From Marininema halotolerans (lineage in GTDB: Bacteria > Bacillota > Bacilli > Thermoactinomycetales > DSM-45169): 64,000 bases of DNA. The DNA lies in contig NZ_FPAA01000004.1 in assembly GCF_900116235.1 (NCBI RefSeq), positions 124,001-188,000 on the forward strand. Direction: 5' to 3'. The notes under the pieces were generated by a model, which was not told the origin of the DNA, ran no database searches, and saw nothing but the letters and a program-made list of their open reading frames with translations. This document shows, piece by piece, positions 17,701 through 26,578 of the stretch (positions are counted from its first letter, which is position 1; each line of letters begins with the position of its first letter). Made by a program: the position numbers and the translations under genes.

Positions 17701-19004
17701 AAACAGCCTTTGGCTATGTGAAGAAGTTTGAAGAGCATAAAGGATATCAGTGGCGGGGAGCGGAGATTGACCGAATGGTTGAAGGGTGTCAAGGAGTGAA
17801 ACGCACAACCGGTCAGCATCCCGGTGGATTAATGGTCATTCCGCAGAATAAAGATGTGTTTGATTTTACACCCATTCAGCGCCCTGCCGATGATGTGAAA
17901 TCAGAGACGGTGACGACACACTTTGATTACCATGCGATTAGTGGGCGGTTACTTAAGCTGGATATCTTAGGACACGATGATCCAACGGTTATTCGGATGT
18001 TGCAGGACTTGACCGCGATCGATCCCAAGACGATTCCTGTGGATGATGCGGAAGTAATGAAGTTATTCTCAGGTACAGAATCGATGGGAGTGACCCCTGA
18101 AGAAATTGGCACGGTGACGGGAACGCTAGGGATTCCTGAATTCGGTACCCGCTTTGTTCGGCAAATGCTCGAAGATACAAAGCCAACGACCTTTAGTGAG
18201 TTGGTACGAATCTCTGGCCTATCCCATGGTACGGATGTTTGGTTGAATAACGCGCAAGAGCTTGTCCGATCACAAACGGCAGTTCTTTCGGAGGTCATCT
18301 CAACACGGGACGATATCATGATCTATCTTATTTATAAAGGAATGGAGCCCTCTGTTGCCTTTAAGTTGATGGAGAAGGTCCGCAAAGGAAAAGGCTTGAC
18401 AGAGGAAGAAGGGGAACTGATGCGAAGTCAGGATGTTCCTCAGTGGTATGTCGATTCCTGCCGGAAGATTAAATATATGTTTCCAAAGGCTCATGCGGTA
18501 GCCTATGTCATGATGGCAGTGCGCATTGCTTGGTTTAAAGTGCATCGGCCAATTGAGTATTATGCAACATACTTCACGGTACGAGCGGATGATTTTGACG
18601 TGGAAGTGGTCCTAAAAGGGATGGATGCCGTCAAAAAGACGATTTTGGAAATTGAAGAAAAGGGAATTTCCGCGAGCCCAAAGGAAAAAGGGCTCATGAC
18701 GGTACTTGAATCGGTTCGAGAAATGATGGCGCGGGGACTGCGTTTTCAGAAAGTGGACTTATATCGTTCCGATGCGACACGATTCCTTGTCGATGGAGAT
18801 AGTTTAATTCCACCTCTTTCATCAGCGGCGGGGGTAGGTGTCAATGCCGCTAGTAATATTGTCGAGGCGAGTAAGGGTGGAGAGTTTCTCTCAATCGAAG
18901 ACTTACAAAAGCGAAGTCGTGCATCCAGTGCCGTAGTGGATGTATTACGACGTCTTGGCTGTCTAGAGAACTTACCAGAAAGCAATCAACTCACCCTTTT
19001 CTAA
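14712..19004 (+). CDS. polC: DNA polymerase III alpha subunit, PolC type
   Basis: This is the replicative polymerase of low-GC Gram-positives, with built-in proofreading. In order it has an N-terminal domain, an OB fold (about 225-320), a PHP domain starting at LHLHTAMS (about 333), and a DEDDh exonuclease inserted in PHP (VVFDVETTGL near residue 420, HNARFDMGFL, HRAIYDAEAT). A zinc motif CATC...CPTCG lies near 905-940 and the polymerase core has PDIDLNFSG near 957. The ATG at 14712 follows GGAGG by 6 nt; the ATG at 14685 lacks a ribosome site. At 1430 residues it is close to B. subtilis PolC (about 1437). It has no proS, dxr or uppS upstream here. Confidence 0.97.
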   Translation: MAEEIQDRWLQVLKQAEIPLDVAQRHFPGAVIEKVKVSRRKKSWTFYLRLAEPVPPNIWFRVQEKVKQAFQPVVDVQFVVHYRQENLAQLAEMYWQWIRQQTAVKVSPSVAGWLSRAEWEMEGDRLTLSFPNDMMVKMAVSKQLDQVVSSLFHEVSGTRVQVILTYTPEERAKEKFLEERQEAERQLVEEAISSLEASEPPPTEGDAPPQGPVAIGYDFRDEPILIREITDEERRVCVRGKVFKAEVRELRSGRTLITFNVTDYSDSIGVKVFARDKEDAATLARVKDGMWVTLRGSVQFDTFARDLVIMANDLREVEAYRREDHAPEKRVELHLHTAMSAMDGVYEPAEMIKRAAQWGHPAVAITDHGVLQAYPDAYAAGQKHGIKVLFGLEAFVVDDGVPIVMNESQRDLKTDTYVVFDVETTGLSAVYDQIIELAAVKLRDGEIVDRFEAFVNPHRKLSSFTTELTGITDDMVKDAPDLVEVVPRFLEFIDGSILVAHNARFDMGFLQQACKKTDHAPVPNPVIDTLELGRLLYPRLKNHRLNTLCKQFNIDLTQHHRAIYDAEATGYLLWKMVADCVERKVTHLDQLNELTGERDLSRLRPFHATVLVENYTGLKNLYRLVSKAHMEYFHRTPRIPRSLLEKNREGLLIGSGCEKGEVYEAALQKSQEEVEQVARFYDYLEIQPTAVNQHLVDKEIVDNPERLREANRVLVAIGEKLEKPVVATGNAHYLDEWDATYRDILAFNQTGGFRNSGPLSAVHFRTTEEMLTEFAYLGEEKAKEVVVENTRALADRIEEMKPFPDDLHTPIIEGAEEELRRICHETAEGLYGAPLPDIVEKRLEKELGSIIKHGFAVIYLISHKLVTKSLEDGYLVGSRGSVGSSFVATMSHITEVNPLPPHYVCATCQYSRFIADGTVASGFDLPDENCPTCGTVMMKDGHDIPFETFLGFKGDKVPDIDLNFSGEYQPRAHKYTEELFGKEYVYRAGTISTVAQKTAFGYVKKFEEHKGYQWRGAEIDRMVEGCQGVKRTTGQHPGGLMVIPQNKDVFDFTPIQRPADDVKSETVTTHFDYHAISGRLLKLDILGHDDPTVIRMLQDLTAIDPKTIPVDDAEVMKLFSGTESMGVTPEEIGTVTGTLGIPEFGTRFVRQMLEDTKPTTFSELVRISGLSHGTDVWLNNAQELVRSQTAVLSEVISTRDDIMIYLIYKGMEPSVAFKLMEKVRKGKGLTEEEGELMRSQDVPQWYVDSCRKIKYMFPKAHAVAYVMMAVRIAWFKVHRPIEYYATYFTVRADDFDVEVVLKGMDAVKKTILEIEEKGISASPKEKGLMTVLESVREMMARGLRFQKVDLYRSDATRFLVDGDSLIPPLSSAAGVGVNAASNIVEASKGGEFLSIEDLQKRSRASSAVVDVLRRLGCLENLPESNQLTLF

Positions 19005-19304
19005 CCGATTGATTTTGCGGAGGTAGCTCAGAGTATGGTATGATGCAAGGGTGAACGTTTTCAAAAGCTCACCAACCTCTGGATTTTGGTTGGAGAGATC
19101 GGTGATGCCGGTGTAGCAACGCATACCATCTTTCGTGTGATCACGATTGGTGATGGATTTTTCGCAGGCGTTGTAGTTCACTATCTTTTTGGCTATACTG
19201 ATAGAAGAATGAAAGTCCGGCCGAGGAGAGTGGGTTTGTCACCCACTCTTTCCCTTTGTACAGGGATATAAAGGGATGAGGGCCATTGAAGGAGGGAATT
19301 TGGG
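19005..19304 (+). promoter_or_regulatory. Long rimP-nusA-infB operon leader with two promoters and hairpins
   Basis: Promoter P1 is TTGCGG (19015-19020), 18 bp, TATGAT (19039-19044). Promoter P2 is TTGTAG (19171-19176), 17 bp, TATACT (19194-19199). Between them are stem-loops CCAACC/GGTTGG (19072-19093) and a nested CCATC...CGTG/CACG...GATGG (19126-19156). After P2 a 9-bp hairpin AGAGTGGGT/ACCCACTCT followed by TTTCCCTTT (19227-19257) resembles a weak terminator or attenuator ahead of the rimP ribosome site. Promoters are read from hexamers; regulation is inferred. Confidence 0.6.
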
Positions 19305-19775
19305 GTGAGCCGTAAAGTCGTAGAGACTGTCGAGGCATTGGCGGTTCCGATCTTGGAGAAAGAAGGGTTGGAGCTGTATGATACGGAATTTACGAAGGAA
19401 GGAAAGAACTGGTTCCTTCGTGTGTATATCGACCGACCTCAAGGAAAAGTGGACCTCGATGATTGCAGTCGGATCAGCGAACGGCTCAGCGCTGAACTGG
19501 ATGAGGGTAATCTAATTTCAGAGGGTTACTTTTTAGAAGTCTCTTCCCCAGGGATAGAGCGGTCTCTGAAAAAAGAAGACCACTTTACACAGGCTATTGG
19601 AAGTCGGGTGTTAATCACCACGTATAAAGCGTTGGACGGGAAAAAATCATTCGAGGGAGAGCTCCTCGAATATTCCGGAGGACCCGATGGAAAAGTGATT
19701 CTTGATATTGAAGGGGATTCAGTGGAAATTCCAACCGATAAAATAGCCAAAGCGAAGCGGGTCTTTGTGGTTTAA
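19305..19775 (+). CDS. rimP: Ribosome maturation factor RimP
   Basis: RimP assists 30S subunit maturation in the cytoplasm. The 156-residue protein has the two-domain RimP layout. The family core LRVYIDRPQGKVDLDDC is followed by FLEVSSPGIERSLKK and a C-terminal SH3-like part ending DKIAKAKRVFV. The GTG start follows GGAGGG (19291-19296). It is the first gene of the nusA-infB operon, the same position as B. subtilis ylxS. Confidence 0.95.
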   Translation: MSRKVVETVEALAVPILEKEGLELYDTEFTKEGKNWFLRVYIDRPQGKVDLDDCSRISERLSAELDEGNLISEGYFLEVSSPGIERSLKKEDHFTQAIGSRVLITTYKALDGKKSFEGELLEYSGGPDGKVILDIEGDSVEIPTDKIAKAKRVFVV

Positions 19776-19796
19776 TCGAAGGGAGGAGAAGTGGCG

Positions 19797-20903
19797 ATGA
19801 ATGCAGAGTTCATCGAAGCCCTCAATCAATTAGAGAAAGAAAAGGGCATTCGTAAAGAGGTCTTGATTGAGGCGATTGAAGCGGCTTTGATCTCGGGATA
19901 TAAACGCAACTTCCACTCGGCACAAAACGTACGTGTCGATATTGATAGGGATACAGGACAAGTGCGTGTTTTTGCTCGTAAAACCGTAGTGGAAGAAGCG
20001 TTAGATCCTCGCCTGGAAATCTCACTGGACGCGGCTCAGGAGATTCTTCCCTCATATGAACTCGATGATATCGTAGAAATTGAAGTAACTCCTGCTGACT
20101 TTGGGCGTATTGCGGCTCAGACAGCGAAACAAGTGGTTACACAGCGGATCCGAGAAGCGGAACGCAGCATTATCTATGAAGAATTCGCAGATCGTGAAGA
20201 GGATATCGTAACAGGAATTGTGCAACGCTCGGATAATCGCAACTATTTTATTGATTTAGGTCGGGTGGAAGCGCTCCTGCCTCATGCGGAAACAATGCCT
20301 GGGGAGCGGTTTAAACATAATGATCGGGTGAAAGCATTTATCACACGGGTGGAGAAGTCCACTAAGGGACCGCAAGTGTTTGTGTCACGTACCCATCCAG
20401 GCTTACTTAAGCGCCTTTTTGAACTTGAGGTACCCGAAATCTACGAAGGCATTGTTGAAATTCGCTCAGTAGCAAGAGAAGCGGGTCAACGGTCTAAAAT
20501 TGCGGTAGCAACCCGGGATGAACAAGTGGATCCGGTGGGAGCCTGTGTGGGTCACCGGGGGATGCGGGTTCAAACCATCGTCAACGAGCTTCGTGGCGAG
20601 AAGGTGGATATTGTAAGGTGGTCTGAAGATCCGATTGAGTTTGTTTCCAACGCGCTTAGTCCTTCGAAGGTAGTGAGTGTCGATATTCGCGAGGAAGAAA
20701 AAATTGCTCGTGTGATCGTACCCGATCATCAACTTTCTCTAGCGATTGGGAAGGAAGGGCAAAATGCTCGCCTGGCTGCGAAGTTGACAGGTTGGAAAAT
20801 TGATATTAAAAATGAGTCTGAAGGAACTGATGGGGCAGCAGTTAAGGAGCCAGAGCAGGTCGAAGAAGTGATGGATGAACATCCTGATCTCGACCGGGCG
20901 TAA
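19797..20903 (+). CDS. nusA: Transcription elongation/termination factor NusA
   Basis: NusA binds RNA polymerase and nascent RNA to modulate pausing, termination and antitermination. The order is an N-terminal RNAP-binding domain (about 1-125), S1 domain (GIVQRSDNRNYFIDLG), KH1 (DPVGACVGHRGMRVQ) and KH2 (LAIGKEGQNARLAAKLTGW). At 368 residues it is the short Gram-positive form without the acidic repeats of proteobacterial NusA. The ATG at 19797 sits 8 nt after GGGAGGAG; the GTG at 19791 is too close to it. Confidence 0.96.
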   Translation: MNAEFIEALNQLEKEKGIRKEVLIEAIEAALISGYKRNFHSAQNVRVDIDRDTGQVRVFARKTVVEEALDPRLEISLDAAQEILPSYELDDIVEIEVTPADFGRIAAQTAKQVVTQRIREAERSIIYEEFADREEDIVTGIVQRSDNRNYFIDLGRVEALLPHAETMPGERFKHNDRVKAFITRVEKSTKGPQVFVSRTHPGLLKRLFELEVPEIYEGIVEIRSVAREAGQRSKIAVATRDEQVDPVGACVGHRGMRVQTIVNELRGEKVDIVRWSEDPIEFVSNALSPSKVVSVDIREEEKIARVIVPDHQLSLAIGKEGQNARLAAKLTGWKIDIKNESEGTDGAAVKEPEQVEEVMDEHPDLDRA

Positions 20904-20926
20904 ATCCATCCGCAAGGAGGTGGTCC

Positions 20927-21208
20927 GTGTTGAAAACACGCAAAGTGCCCATGCGTAAATGTGTGGCATCCCAAGAGATGTTCCCTAAAAAGGAACTGAT
21001 CCGGGTTGTGCGAACCCCGGATGGAGAAGTTCAAATTGACCCGACTGGTAAACAATCGGGGCGGGGGGCATATCTCCGGGCGGAAGCTGACTATGTCGAG
21101 ATGGCAAAGAAGCGGAAAGCCCTCGAGCGAGCATTGAAAATGAAGGTCAATGATGAACTGTACGATGAGTTGCATGCGTTCATTGCAAAGGGCAAACTAA
21201 ATGGATAG
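20927..21208 (+). CDS. rnpM: RNase P modulator RnpM (YlxR, DUF448)
   Basis: This small basic RNA-binding protein matches the YlxR family: KVPMRKCVASQEMFPKKELIRVVRTPDGEVQIDPTG-type opening and the GRGAYL core. B. subtilis YlxR is known to bind RNase P RNA and modulate its activity. The GTG at 20927 follows AAGGAGG by 6 nt; the TTG at 20930 is nearly equivalent. It overlaps ylxQ by 8 bases. Confidence 0.9.
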   Translation: MLKTRKVPMRKCVASQEMFPKKELIRVVRTPDGEVQIDPTGKQSGRGAYLRAEADYVEMAKKRKALERALKMKVNDELYDELHAFIAKGKLNG

Positions 21209-21515
21209 AATGTACCAGCTTCTAGGACTAGCGATGCGCGCAGGGAAGGTCGTTTCAGGAGAAGAACAGGTTCTAAAGGTTGTGCGATCAGGTAAAGCAC
21301 ATCTGGTTCTCTTGTCCGATGATGCTTCTGCGAATACCTACAAGAAAATCACGGACAAATGCTCTACCTATCAAGTCCCGTTGTCCCAGGCAGGTTCCCG
21401 TCAGGCGTTGGGCAGGGCAGTGGGGAAAGCGGAGCGTGTAGTGATCGCCATTACGGACCCTGGCTTCTCACGTGCGATGAGGAATCGGATACCAGCAACT
21501 GACGGGGGTGGCTGA
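21201..21515 (+). CDS. ylxQ: L7Ae-family ribosomal protein-like YlxQ
   Basis: This 104-residue member of the L7Ae/L30e/Gadd45 RNA-binding fold is the usual partner of ylxR in the nusA-infB operon. Features include [22 protein letters not shown] and the nucleotide-binding loop [14 protein letters not shown], typical for K-turn binders. It overlaps rnpM at its start and infB's possible GTG start at its end, so all three are probably translationally coupled. The exact RNA target is not known from sequence. Confidence 0.9.
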   Translation: MDRMYQLLGLAMRAGKVVSGEEQVLKVVRSGKAHLVLLSDDASANTYKKITDKCSTYQVPLSQAGSRQALGRAVGKAERVVIAITDPGFSRAMRNRIPATDGGG

Positions 21516-21516
21516 T

Positions 21517-23976
21517 TTGTCGAAGATTCGCGTATATGAGTATGCTAAAAACCTGGATATGAGCAGTAAAGAAGTGATTACCATCCTAAAGCGTATGGGT
21601 GTGGAAGTGAACAACCATATGAGCGTAATGGATGATGAAGCAGTTAATAAGGTAGAGAAATTTTTTAAAGATGTAAAGCAGGGGGCGGAGAAAACGGAAC
21701 AGAAAACGACGCATCAGAAATCGGAAAGCCGCAATCAAGGCGGCCAAGGCAATCGTAGTCAAGGCGGTGGCCAAGGCAATCGCAGTCAAGGTGGTGGCCA
21801 AGGCAACCGCAGTCAAGGTGGTGGCCAAGGCAACCGCAGTCAAGGCGGTGGCCAAGGCAACCGCAGTCAAGGCGGTGGCCAAGGCAACCGCAGTCAAGGC
21901 GGTGGCCAAGGTAACCGCAGTCAAGGTGGCGGCCAAGGCAACCGCAGTCAAGGCGGCAGCCAAGGCAACCGCAGTCAAGGTGGCAGCCAAGGCAACCGCA
22001 GTCAAGGTGGCGGCCAAGGCAACCGTAGTCAAGGCGGTGGCCAAGGCAACCGCAGTCAAGGAAATCGCAGCAACCAAGGTGGAGAGAATCGTGGTGGCGG
22101 CGACCGTCGAAACGCAAACAATCGCGGGGGACGTAGCAACTTTGGTGGCGGTGGAAACCGTGGAGGCCGTCGGGGTGGAAGAAGAGACAATCGCCGTTCC
22201 CAAGCACCAAAGCAAGCACCTGTACTCCCTTCCGAAATTGAAGTAAGTGGACCAATGACTGTGGGGGAAGTTGCACGTCTATTACGCCGAGAAGCTTCAG
22301 AAGTGATCAAGAAGTTAATCAGCATGGGGACGATGGCGACCATTAACCAGGAGATTGATGTGGACACCATTGGTCTTGTGTCTGAAGAATTTGGCGCGAA
22401 GATGAACTATAAAGAGAAAATTGATGAATCTGCCTTTGAAAACATCGAAGAAGAAGATGATCAGGCAGATTTAAAAGAGCGTCCTCCGGTTGTAACCATC
22501 ATGGGTCACGTCGATCATGGGAAAACGACGCTACTCGATACGATTCGGCAGACGAAGGTAACCGCAGGGGAAGCTGGCGGAATTACTCAACATATTGGTG
22601 CGTATCAAGTGGAGAAAAAAGGAAAGAAAGTCACTTTTTTGGATACGCCAGGTCATGCTGCCTTTACAACCATGCGGGCACGTGGGGCTCAGGTAACGGA
22701 TATAACCATCCTCGTAGTTGCTGCGGATGATGGTGTCATGCCACAAACCATCGAAGCGATTAACCATGCGAAAGCAGCTGAGGTACCGATCATTGTCGCT
22801 GTGAACAAAATGGATAAACCAGAAGCGAATCCAGACAGAGTGAAACAACAACTCTCCGAACATGGTCTTGTACCTGAGGAGTGGGGTGGCGATGCCATCT
22901 TTGTTCCCGTTTCAGCGGTAACAGGTGAAGGGATCGATGACATTCTTGAAATGATTCTGCTTGTCTCAGAAGTGGAAGAATATAAAGCCAACCCGGATAA
23001 ACGAGCGCGTGGAGTCGTTATCGAGGCGGAACTTGATAAAGGCCGGGGAACTGTTGCAACGATATTGGTGCAAAATGGTACCTTGCAAGTAGGAGATGCG
23101 GTCGTAGCGGGTCCTTACTTCGGTAAGATTCGGGCGATGGTGAATGACCTTGGGAAACGAGTAAAAACAGCAGGTCCTTCTACACCAGTAGAGATTCTTG
23201 GCTTAGCAGATGTACCCGCTGCAGGGGATCCCTTTATCGTCTATGAAGATGAGAAAAAAGCACGGGATGTGGCAGCTGCACGGGAGCAAAAGAAGCAGCA
23301 GTCTGAGCTCGGGGCATCCAGCCGGGTTACATTGGACGATCTCTTCAAACAGATTCAAGAAGGCGATGTAAAAGATCTGAACGTCATCATCAAAGCGGAT
23401 GTACAAGGATCAGCAGAAGCTTTACGCAGTTCCTTGGAAAAAATCGATGTTGCTGGCGTACGTATTAATATTAAACACTCGGGTGCAGGCGCGATTACGG
23501 AATCCGATGTGACCCTTGCTTCCGCTTCCAATGCGATTGTGATTGGATTTAACGTCCGCCCTGAACCGAACGCTCGTGTGACAGCAGACCAAGAAAAAGT
23601 AGATATTCGACTTCATCGTGTGATCTACAATGTCATTGAAGAGATTGAATCCGCGATGAAAGGGATGCTCGATCCTGAATTCCGGGAAAAGGTTGTGGGT
23701 CGGGCAGAGGTACGGCAAACCTTTAAAGTGTCTAAAGTGGGTACCATCGCAGGTTGCTATGTGACTGAAGGCAAAATTGTTCGTGATGGGAAAGCACAAT
23801 TAATTCGTGATGGTGTAGTCGTTCACGAAGGCGATATTGATGCATTGAAACGCTTTAAGGATGATGCCAAAGAAGTGGCTCAAGGTTATGAATGTGGTGT
23901 GACCCTTAAAAATTACAATGATATTCATGAGGGAGACATTATCGAAGTTTTCATCATGGAAGAAATTGCACGCTGA
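21517..23976 (+). CDS. infB: Translation initiation factor IF-2
   Basis: This GTPase positions fMet-tRNA on the 30S subunit and promotes subunit joining. The N-terminus has the IF2 helical module ([19 protein letters not shown]). A Gly/Gln/Asn/Arg/Ser low-complexity region (about 74-235) follows, then the G domain with GHVDHGKT near residue 330, DTPGH near 375 and NKMD near 430, and the C-terminal fMet-tRNA-binding domains. The low-complexity region holds a 12-copy tandem repeat, listed separately. The TTG at 21517 gives the canonical start with the GGGGG site 8 nt away; the GTG at 21508 would add three residues. Confidence 0.96.
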   Translation: MSKIRVYEYAKNLDMSSKEVITILKRMGVEVNNHMSVMDDEAVNKVEKFFKDVKQGAEKTEQKTTHQKSESRNQGGQGNRSQGGGQGNRSQGGGQGNRSQGGGQGNRSQGGGQGNRSQGGGQGNRSQGGGQGNRSQGGGQGNRSQGGSQGNRSQGGSQGNRSQGGGQGNRSQGGGQGNRSQGNRSNQGGENRGGGDRRNANNRGGRSNFGGGGNRGGRRGGRRDNRRSQAPKQAPVLPSEIEVSGPMTVGEVARLLRREASEVIKKLISMGTMATINQEIDVDTIGLVSEEFGAKMNYKEKIDESAFENIEEEDDQADLKERPPVVTIMGHVDHGKTTLLDTIRQTKVTAGEAGGITQHIGAYQVEKKGKKVTFLDTPGHAAFTTMRARGAQVTDITILVVAADDGVMPQTIEAINHAKAAEVPIIVAVNKMDKPEANPDRVKQQLSEHGLVPEEWGGDAIFVPVSAVTGEGIDDILEMILLVSEVEEYKANPDKRARGVVIEAELDKGRGTVATILVQNGTLQVGDAVVAGPYFGKIRAMVNDLGKRVKTAGPSTPVEILGLADVPAAGDPFIVYEDEKKARDVAAAREQKKQQSELGASSRVTLDDLFKQIQEGDVKDLNVIIKADVQGSAEALRSSLEKIDVAGVRINIKHSGAGAITESDVTLASASNAIVIGFNVRPEPNARVTADQEKVDIRLHRVIYNVIEEIESAMKGMLDPEFREKVVGRAEVRQTFKVSKVGTIAGCYVTEGKIVRDGKAQLIRDGVVVHEGDIDALKRFKDDAKEVAQGYECGVTLKNYNDIHEGDIIEVFIMEEIAR
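21736..22056 (+). repeat. In-frame 27-nt tandem repeat in infB (12 copies)
   Basis: One 24-nt copy is followed by eleven 27-nt copies, each coding for QGGGQGNRS or QGGSQGNRS. Differences are mostly silent C/T changes plus two Gly-to-Ser changes (copies 9 and 10). The array keeps the other frames on both strands largely free of stops, producing spurious open frames. Confidence 0.97.
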
Positions 23977-24262
23977 TCAGCTGGTCGTCGGCCTATTGGA
24001 GTGCCGTTGTCGGATCTTAGGCTCCCGATCTCTAAAAGAGAAGCGGAGCGTAGTGAAAAGCGGTCTTGAACGAGTTCGGCAGCGATTTAATCTATCCACA
24101 GCCGAAGTAGGGGCTCAGGACGATCGGCAGATGGCGATGATGGCAGTGGGAGGAGTGGCGAGCGATAAGAGGCTCTTAGAACGTGAGCTGACGCTCGCCC
24201 TCAACCTATTGGAAAACATCGACGGGTTAGAGATTATTGATGCTGATATATCCTTCCTATAA
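23966..24262 (+). CDS. ylxP: YlxP-like DUF503 protein
   Basis: This small protein lies between infB and rbfA, as in B. subtilis. The family motif [28 protein letters not shown] is clear and the C-terminus is the usual short beta strand. The function is unproven; a role in ribosome or translation metabolism is suggested only by the operon. The start is uncertain: TTG at 23966 (overlapping infB by 11 bases), the rare CTG at 23981 that gives the family's exact length, and in-frame upstream ATG codons inside infB are all possible, and none has a good ribosome site. Confidence 0.8.
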   Translation: MHADQLVVGLLECRCRILGSRSLKEKRSVVKSGLERVRQRFNLSTAEVGAQDDRQMAMMAVGGVASDKRLLERELTLALNLLENIDGLEIIDADISFL

Positions 24263-24322
24263 GTAGGGTACCGGTTGGATTGACCAACTAGGAAGGGATT
24301 AGGCAAACAGGAGGTGTCGTCG

Positions 24323-24676
24323 ATGTCCCGTATCCGTGCGAGTCGAGTCGGCGAACAGATAAAAAAAGAACTAAGTCAGGTACTACAACAAGAAATGAAG
24401 GATCCACGCATCGGATTTGTTACAGTAACGGCGGTAGAGATGAGTGGGGACTTGCAACAAGCAAAGGTATTTATCAGTGTCTATGGCGATGATGAAAAGA
24501 AGAAGGAATCGCTAGAGGGATTAGAAAAAGCGAAGGGTTTCCTCCGTTCGGAACTGGGTCGACGCATCCAGCTTCGTCATACACCCGAATTGGTTTTTAA
24601 GTTCGATGGATCCATCGAACATGGAAACCATATTTCCAAGCTGTTGGAAGAAGTGAATAAGGATGAAGAACAATAA
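24323..24676 (+). CDS. rbfA: Ribosome-binding factor A
   Basis: RbfA is a cold-shock-associated 30S maturation factor needed for 16S rRNA 5'-end processing. The KH-like domain is recognisable from [35 protein letters not shown] and the C-terminal helix ending ISKLLEEV. The ATG at 24323 follows AGGAGG by 8 nt, giving 117 residues. It overlaps nrnA by 14 bases. Confidence 0.95.
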   Translation: MSRIRASRVGEQIKKELSQVLQQEMKDPRIGFVTVTAVEMSGDLQQAKVFISVYGDDEKKKESLEGLEKAKGFLRSELGRRIQLRHTPELVFKFDGSIEHGNHISKLLEEVNKDEEQ

Positions 24677-25652
24677 CTGGGCGGAAGCTGTAAATTTTCT
24701 CCAAGAGGGAGATCGCTTTTTAGTGGTTTCCCACATCCATCCGGATGGTGACGCGATCGGATCAACCTGTGCGGTGGCTTCGATTTTGGATCAATTGGGG
24801 AAAAGTTATACCCTAATCAATGCGAGCGGAGTCCCTGAAAAATTTGCATTTCTTTCCCATTCAAAAAGGATCCTCACCCCGGAGCAAGTGCGGGAGGGGG
24901 ATCCCTTTTCCCGCGTGGTGGCGGTGGATGTAGCGGATGCAGAGCGGATGGGTGATATCGAACCATTCATCGCTGAAGATGGGCACATCTTAAATATTGA
25001 TCACCATCCGACAAATGATCGTTTTGGTGCGGTTAATTTAATCATTGATCATGCAGCATCAACAACGGAAATTTTATGTCAGTTAGCCGATGAGCTGGGT
25101 TTGACCTGGGATCTTATCTTGGCAGAATCACTTTATACAGGACTACTGACGGACACGGGTGGTTTTCGTTACGCTAACACAACTCCTGCGGTTATGAAGT
25201 TGGCATCACGACTGTTAGCAGTTGGTGTGGATGCAGCTGGAATTGCTGATCGCACATTAGAGACGATGACACAAAACCAACTGCAACTTCTTCAGCGATC
25301 ACTTGATACACTCACCTTTGCTGACGAAGGCAGAATCGCATGGATGTGGTTATCTCGACAAGACTTTATCATGACGGGTGCGAATGAAAACGACATGGAT
25401 GGGATTGTCAATTATGCACGCAATGTGGTAGGCGTGGATGTCGGTATTTTATTTCGAGAGACTTCTACCGGGGATGTTAAAGCATCGCTTCGCTCCCGAG
25501 AGATTGTGGATGTCGGCGCATTGGCTCAGTCCTTAGGTGGGGGCGGACATGCCCGTGCTGCTGGCTGTACTTTACGTGGATCACGTAATGAAGTGGAACG
25601 TCGCCTTCTTGATCAGGTGAAGCAACGCTTGCGAGAAGGGAGTGAATCCTGA
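24663..25652 (+). CDS. nrnA: DHH-family bifunctional oligoribonuclease/PAP phosphatase NrnA
   Basis: This cytoplasmic DHH/DHHA1 phosphoesterase degrades nanoRNA and hydrolyses 3'-phosphoadenosine 5'-phosphate. Motif I is [11 protein letters not shown], the DHH motif is [20 protein letters not shown] follows, and the C-terminal DHHA1 domain has [10 protein letters not shown]. The length of 329 residues is close to B. subtilis NrnA. In B. subtilis nrnA (ytqI) is elsewhere on the chromosome, but many Firmicutes place it between rbfA and truB as here. The stop is directly followed by the truB start. Confidence 0.93.
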   Translation: MKNNNWAEAVNFLQEGDRFLVVSHIHPDGDAIGSTCAVASILDQLGKSYTLINASGVPEKFAFLSHSKRILTPEQVREGDPFSRVVAVDVADAERMGDIEPFIAEDGHILNIDHHPTNDRFGAVNLIIDHAASTTEILCQLADELGLTWDLILAESLYTGLLTDTGGFRYANTTPAVMKLASRLLAVGVDAAGIADRTLETMTQNQLQLLQRSLDTLTFADEGRIAWMWLSRQDFIMTGANENDMDGIVNYARNVVGVDVGILFRETSTGDVKASLRSREIVDVGALAQSLGGGGHARAAGCTLRGSRNEVERRLLDQVKQRLREGSES

Positions 25653-26558
25653 ATGCTTCATGGAGTGCTTCCAGTAAAAAAAGCAGCGGGAATGACCTCT
25701 CATGATGTTGTCTCTCGGATTCGCCGATTAGCTGGACAAAAACGCGTCGGTCATACCGGAACACTCGACCCTGATGTCGAAGGGGTGCTGCCTATTTGTT
25801 TGGGACAAGCGACACGCATTGCGGAATATGTACAGCATCTGCCAAAACGATATCAAGGGAAGCTTGTCTTCGGTCGGTCCACCGATACCCAGGATGCCTC
25901 TGGACAGACCCTTGTAGATGTAGAGAAGGTGGACATCACTTCTCAGCAAGTGGATGAAGCCTTTATGCGATTTACGGGTGAAATTGAGCAAATTCCTCCC
26001 ATGGTATCCGCTGTCAAGGTCGATGGACGGCGCTTGTATGAATATGCAAGGGAAGGCAAAGAGGTGAAACGCTCCCCACGTCGTGCGGTAATCTATTCGT
26101 TGCAACAAATGGATTTTAAAGAAGGGAATCACCCAGTGATCGATTTTGATGTATGGTGTTCGAAAGGTACCTATGTGCGTACGCTTTGTGTCGATATCGG
26201 AGATGATCTAGGTGTGCCTGCCCATATGGCGCATCTTGTCCGTGTGAACAGTGGTCCGTTTACCCTTGAGGATTGTTTTACTTTAGAGGAGTTGACGGAA
26301 GTTGCGGCACAGGGTACTTGGGAAGATGTTTTAACCGGGCCTGGGGAAGCGTTACCCCATTTTCCAAGTATGGTTCTTGCCAATGAACACTATGGGGATC
26401 TGATGAATGGGTTGTCGTTGGAGTGGGAAGAAGAGGAAATGCTACTGCCAGAATCCTTACGTTATCGAGTGTATACGGAGGATGGTCGATTCTGCGGTTT
26501 ATACCGACAGGTAGATGAGAGAAGGGCTGATCCGGAAAAAGTTTTCCGAGAGTGGTGA
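25653..26558 (+). CDS. truB: tRNA pseudouridine(55) synthase TruB
   Basis: TruB isomerises U55 in the T-loop of tRNAs. The catalytic Asp is in GHTGTLDPDVEGVLP, preceded by KAAGMTSHDVVSRIRR, and later blocks include IPPMVSAVKVDGRRLYEYAR and KGTYVRTLCVDIG. The C-terminal extension is the short Bacillus type rather than a full PUA domain. The start abuts the nrnA stop, which indicates translational coupling. Confidence 0.95.
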   Translation: MLHGVLPVKKAAGMTSHDVVSRIRRLAGQKRVGHTGTLDPDVEGVLPICLGQATRIAEYVQHLPKRYQGKLVFGRSTDTQDASGQTLVDVEKVDITSQQVDEAFMRFTGEIEQIPPMVSAVKVDGRRLYEYAREGKEVKRSPRRAVIYSLQQMDFKEGNHPVIDFDVWCSKGTYVRTLCVDIGDDLGVPAHMAHLVRVNSGPFTLEDCFTLEELTEVAAQGTWEDVLTGPGEALPHFPSMVLANEHYGDLMNGLSLEWEEEEMLLPESLRYRVYTEDGRFCGLYRQVDERRADPEKVFREW

Positions 26559-26578
26559 CGGGATAGGAGATGACACCG

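Noticed and set aside
19051-19064. A cre-like TGAACGTTTTCA in the rimP leader
   Set aside because: It is two bases shorter than a cre site in the centre, and carbon control of this operon would be unexpected.
21586-22276. Long antisense and alternative-frame open frames across infB
   Set aside because: They are by-products of the 27-nt in-frame tandem repeat, whose length is a multiple of three and which lacks stops in several frames. They have no ribosome sites and highly repetitive low-complexity products.
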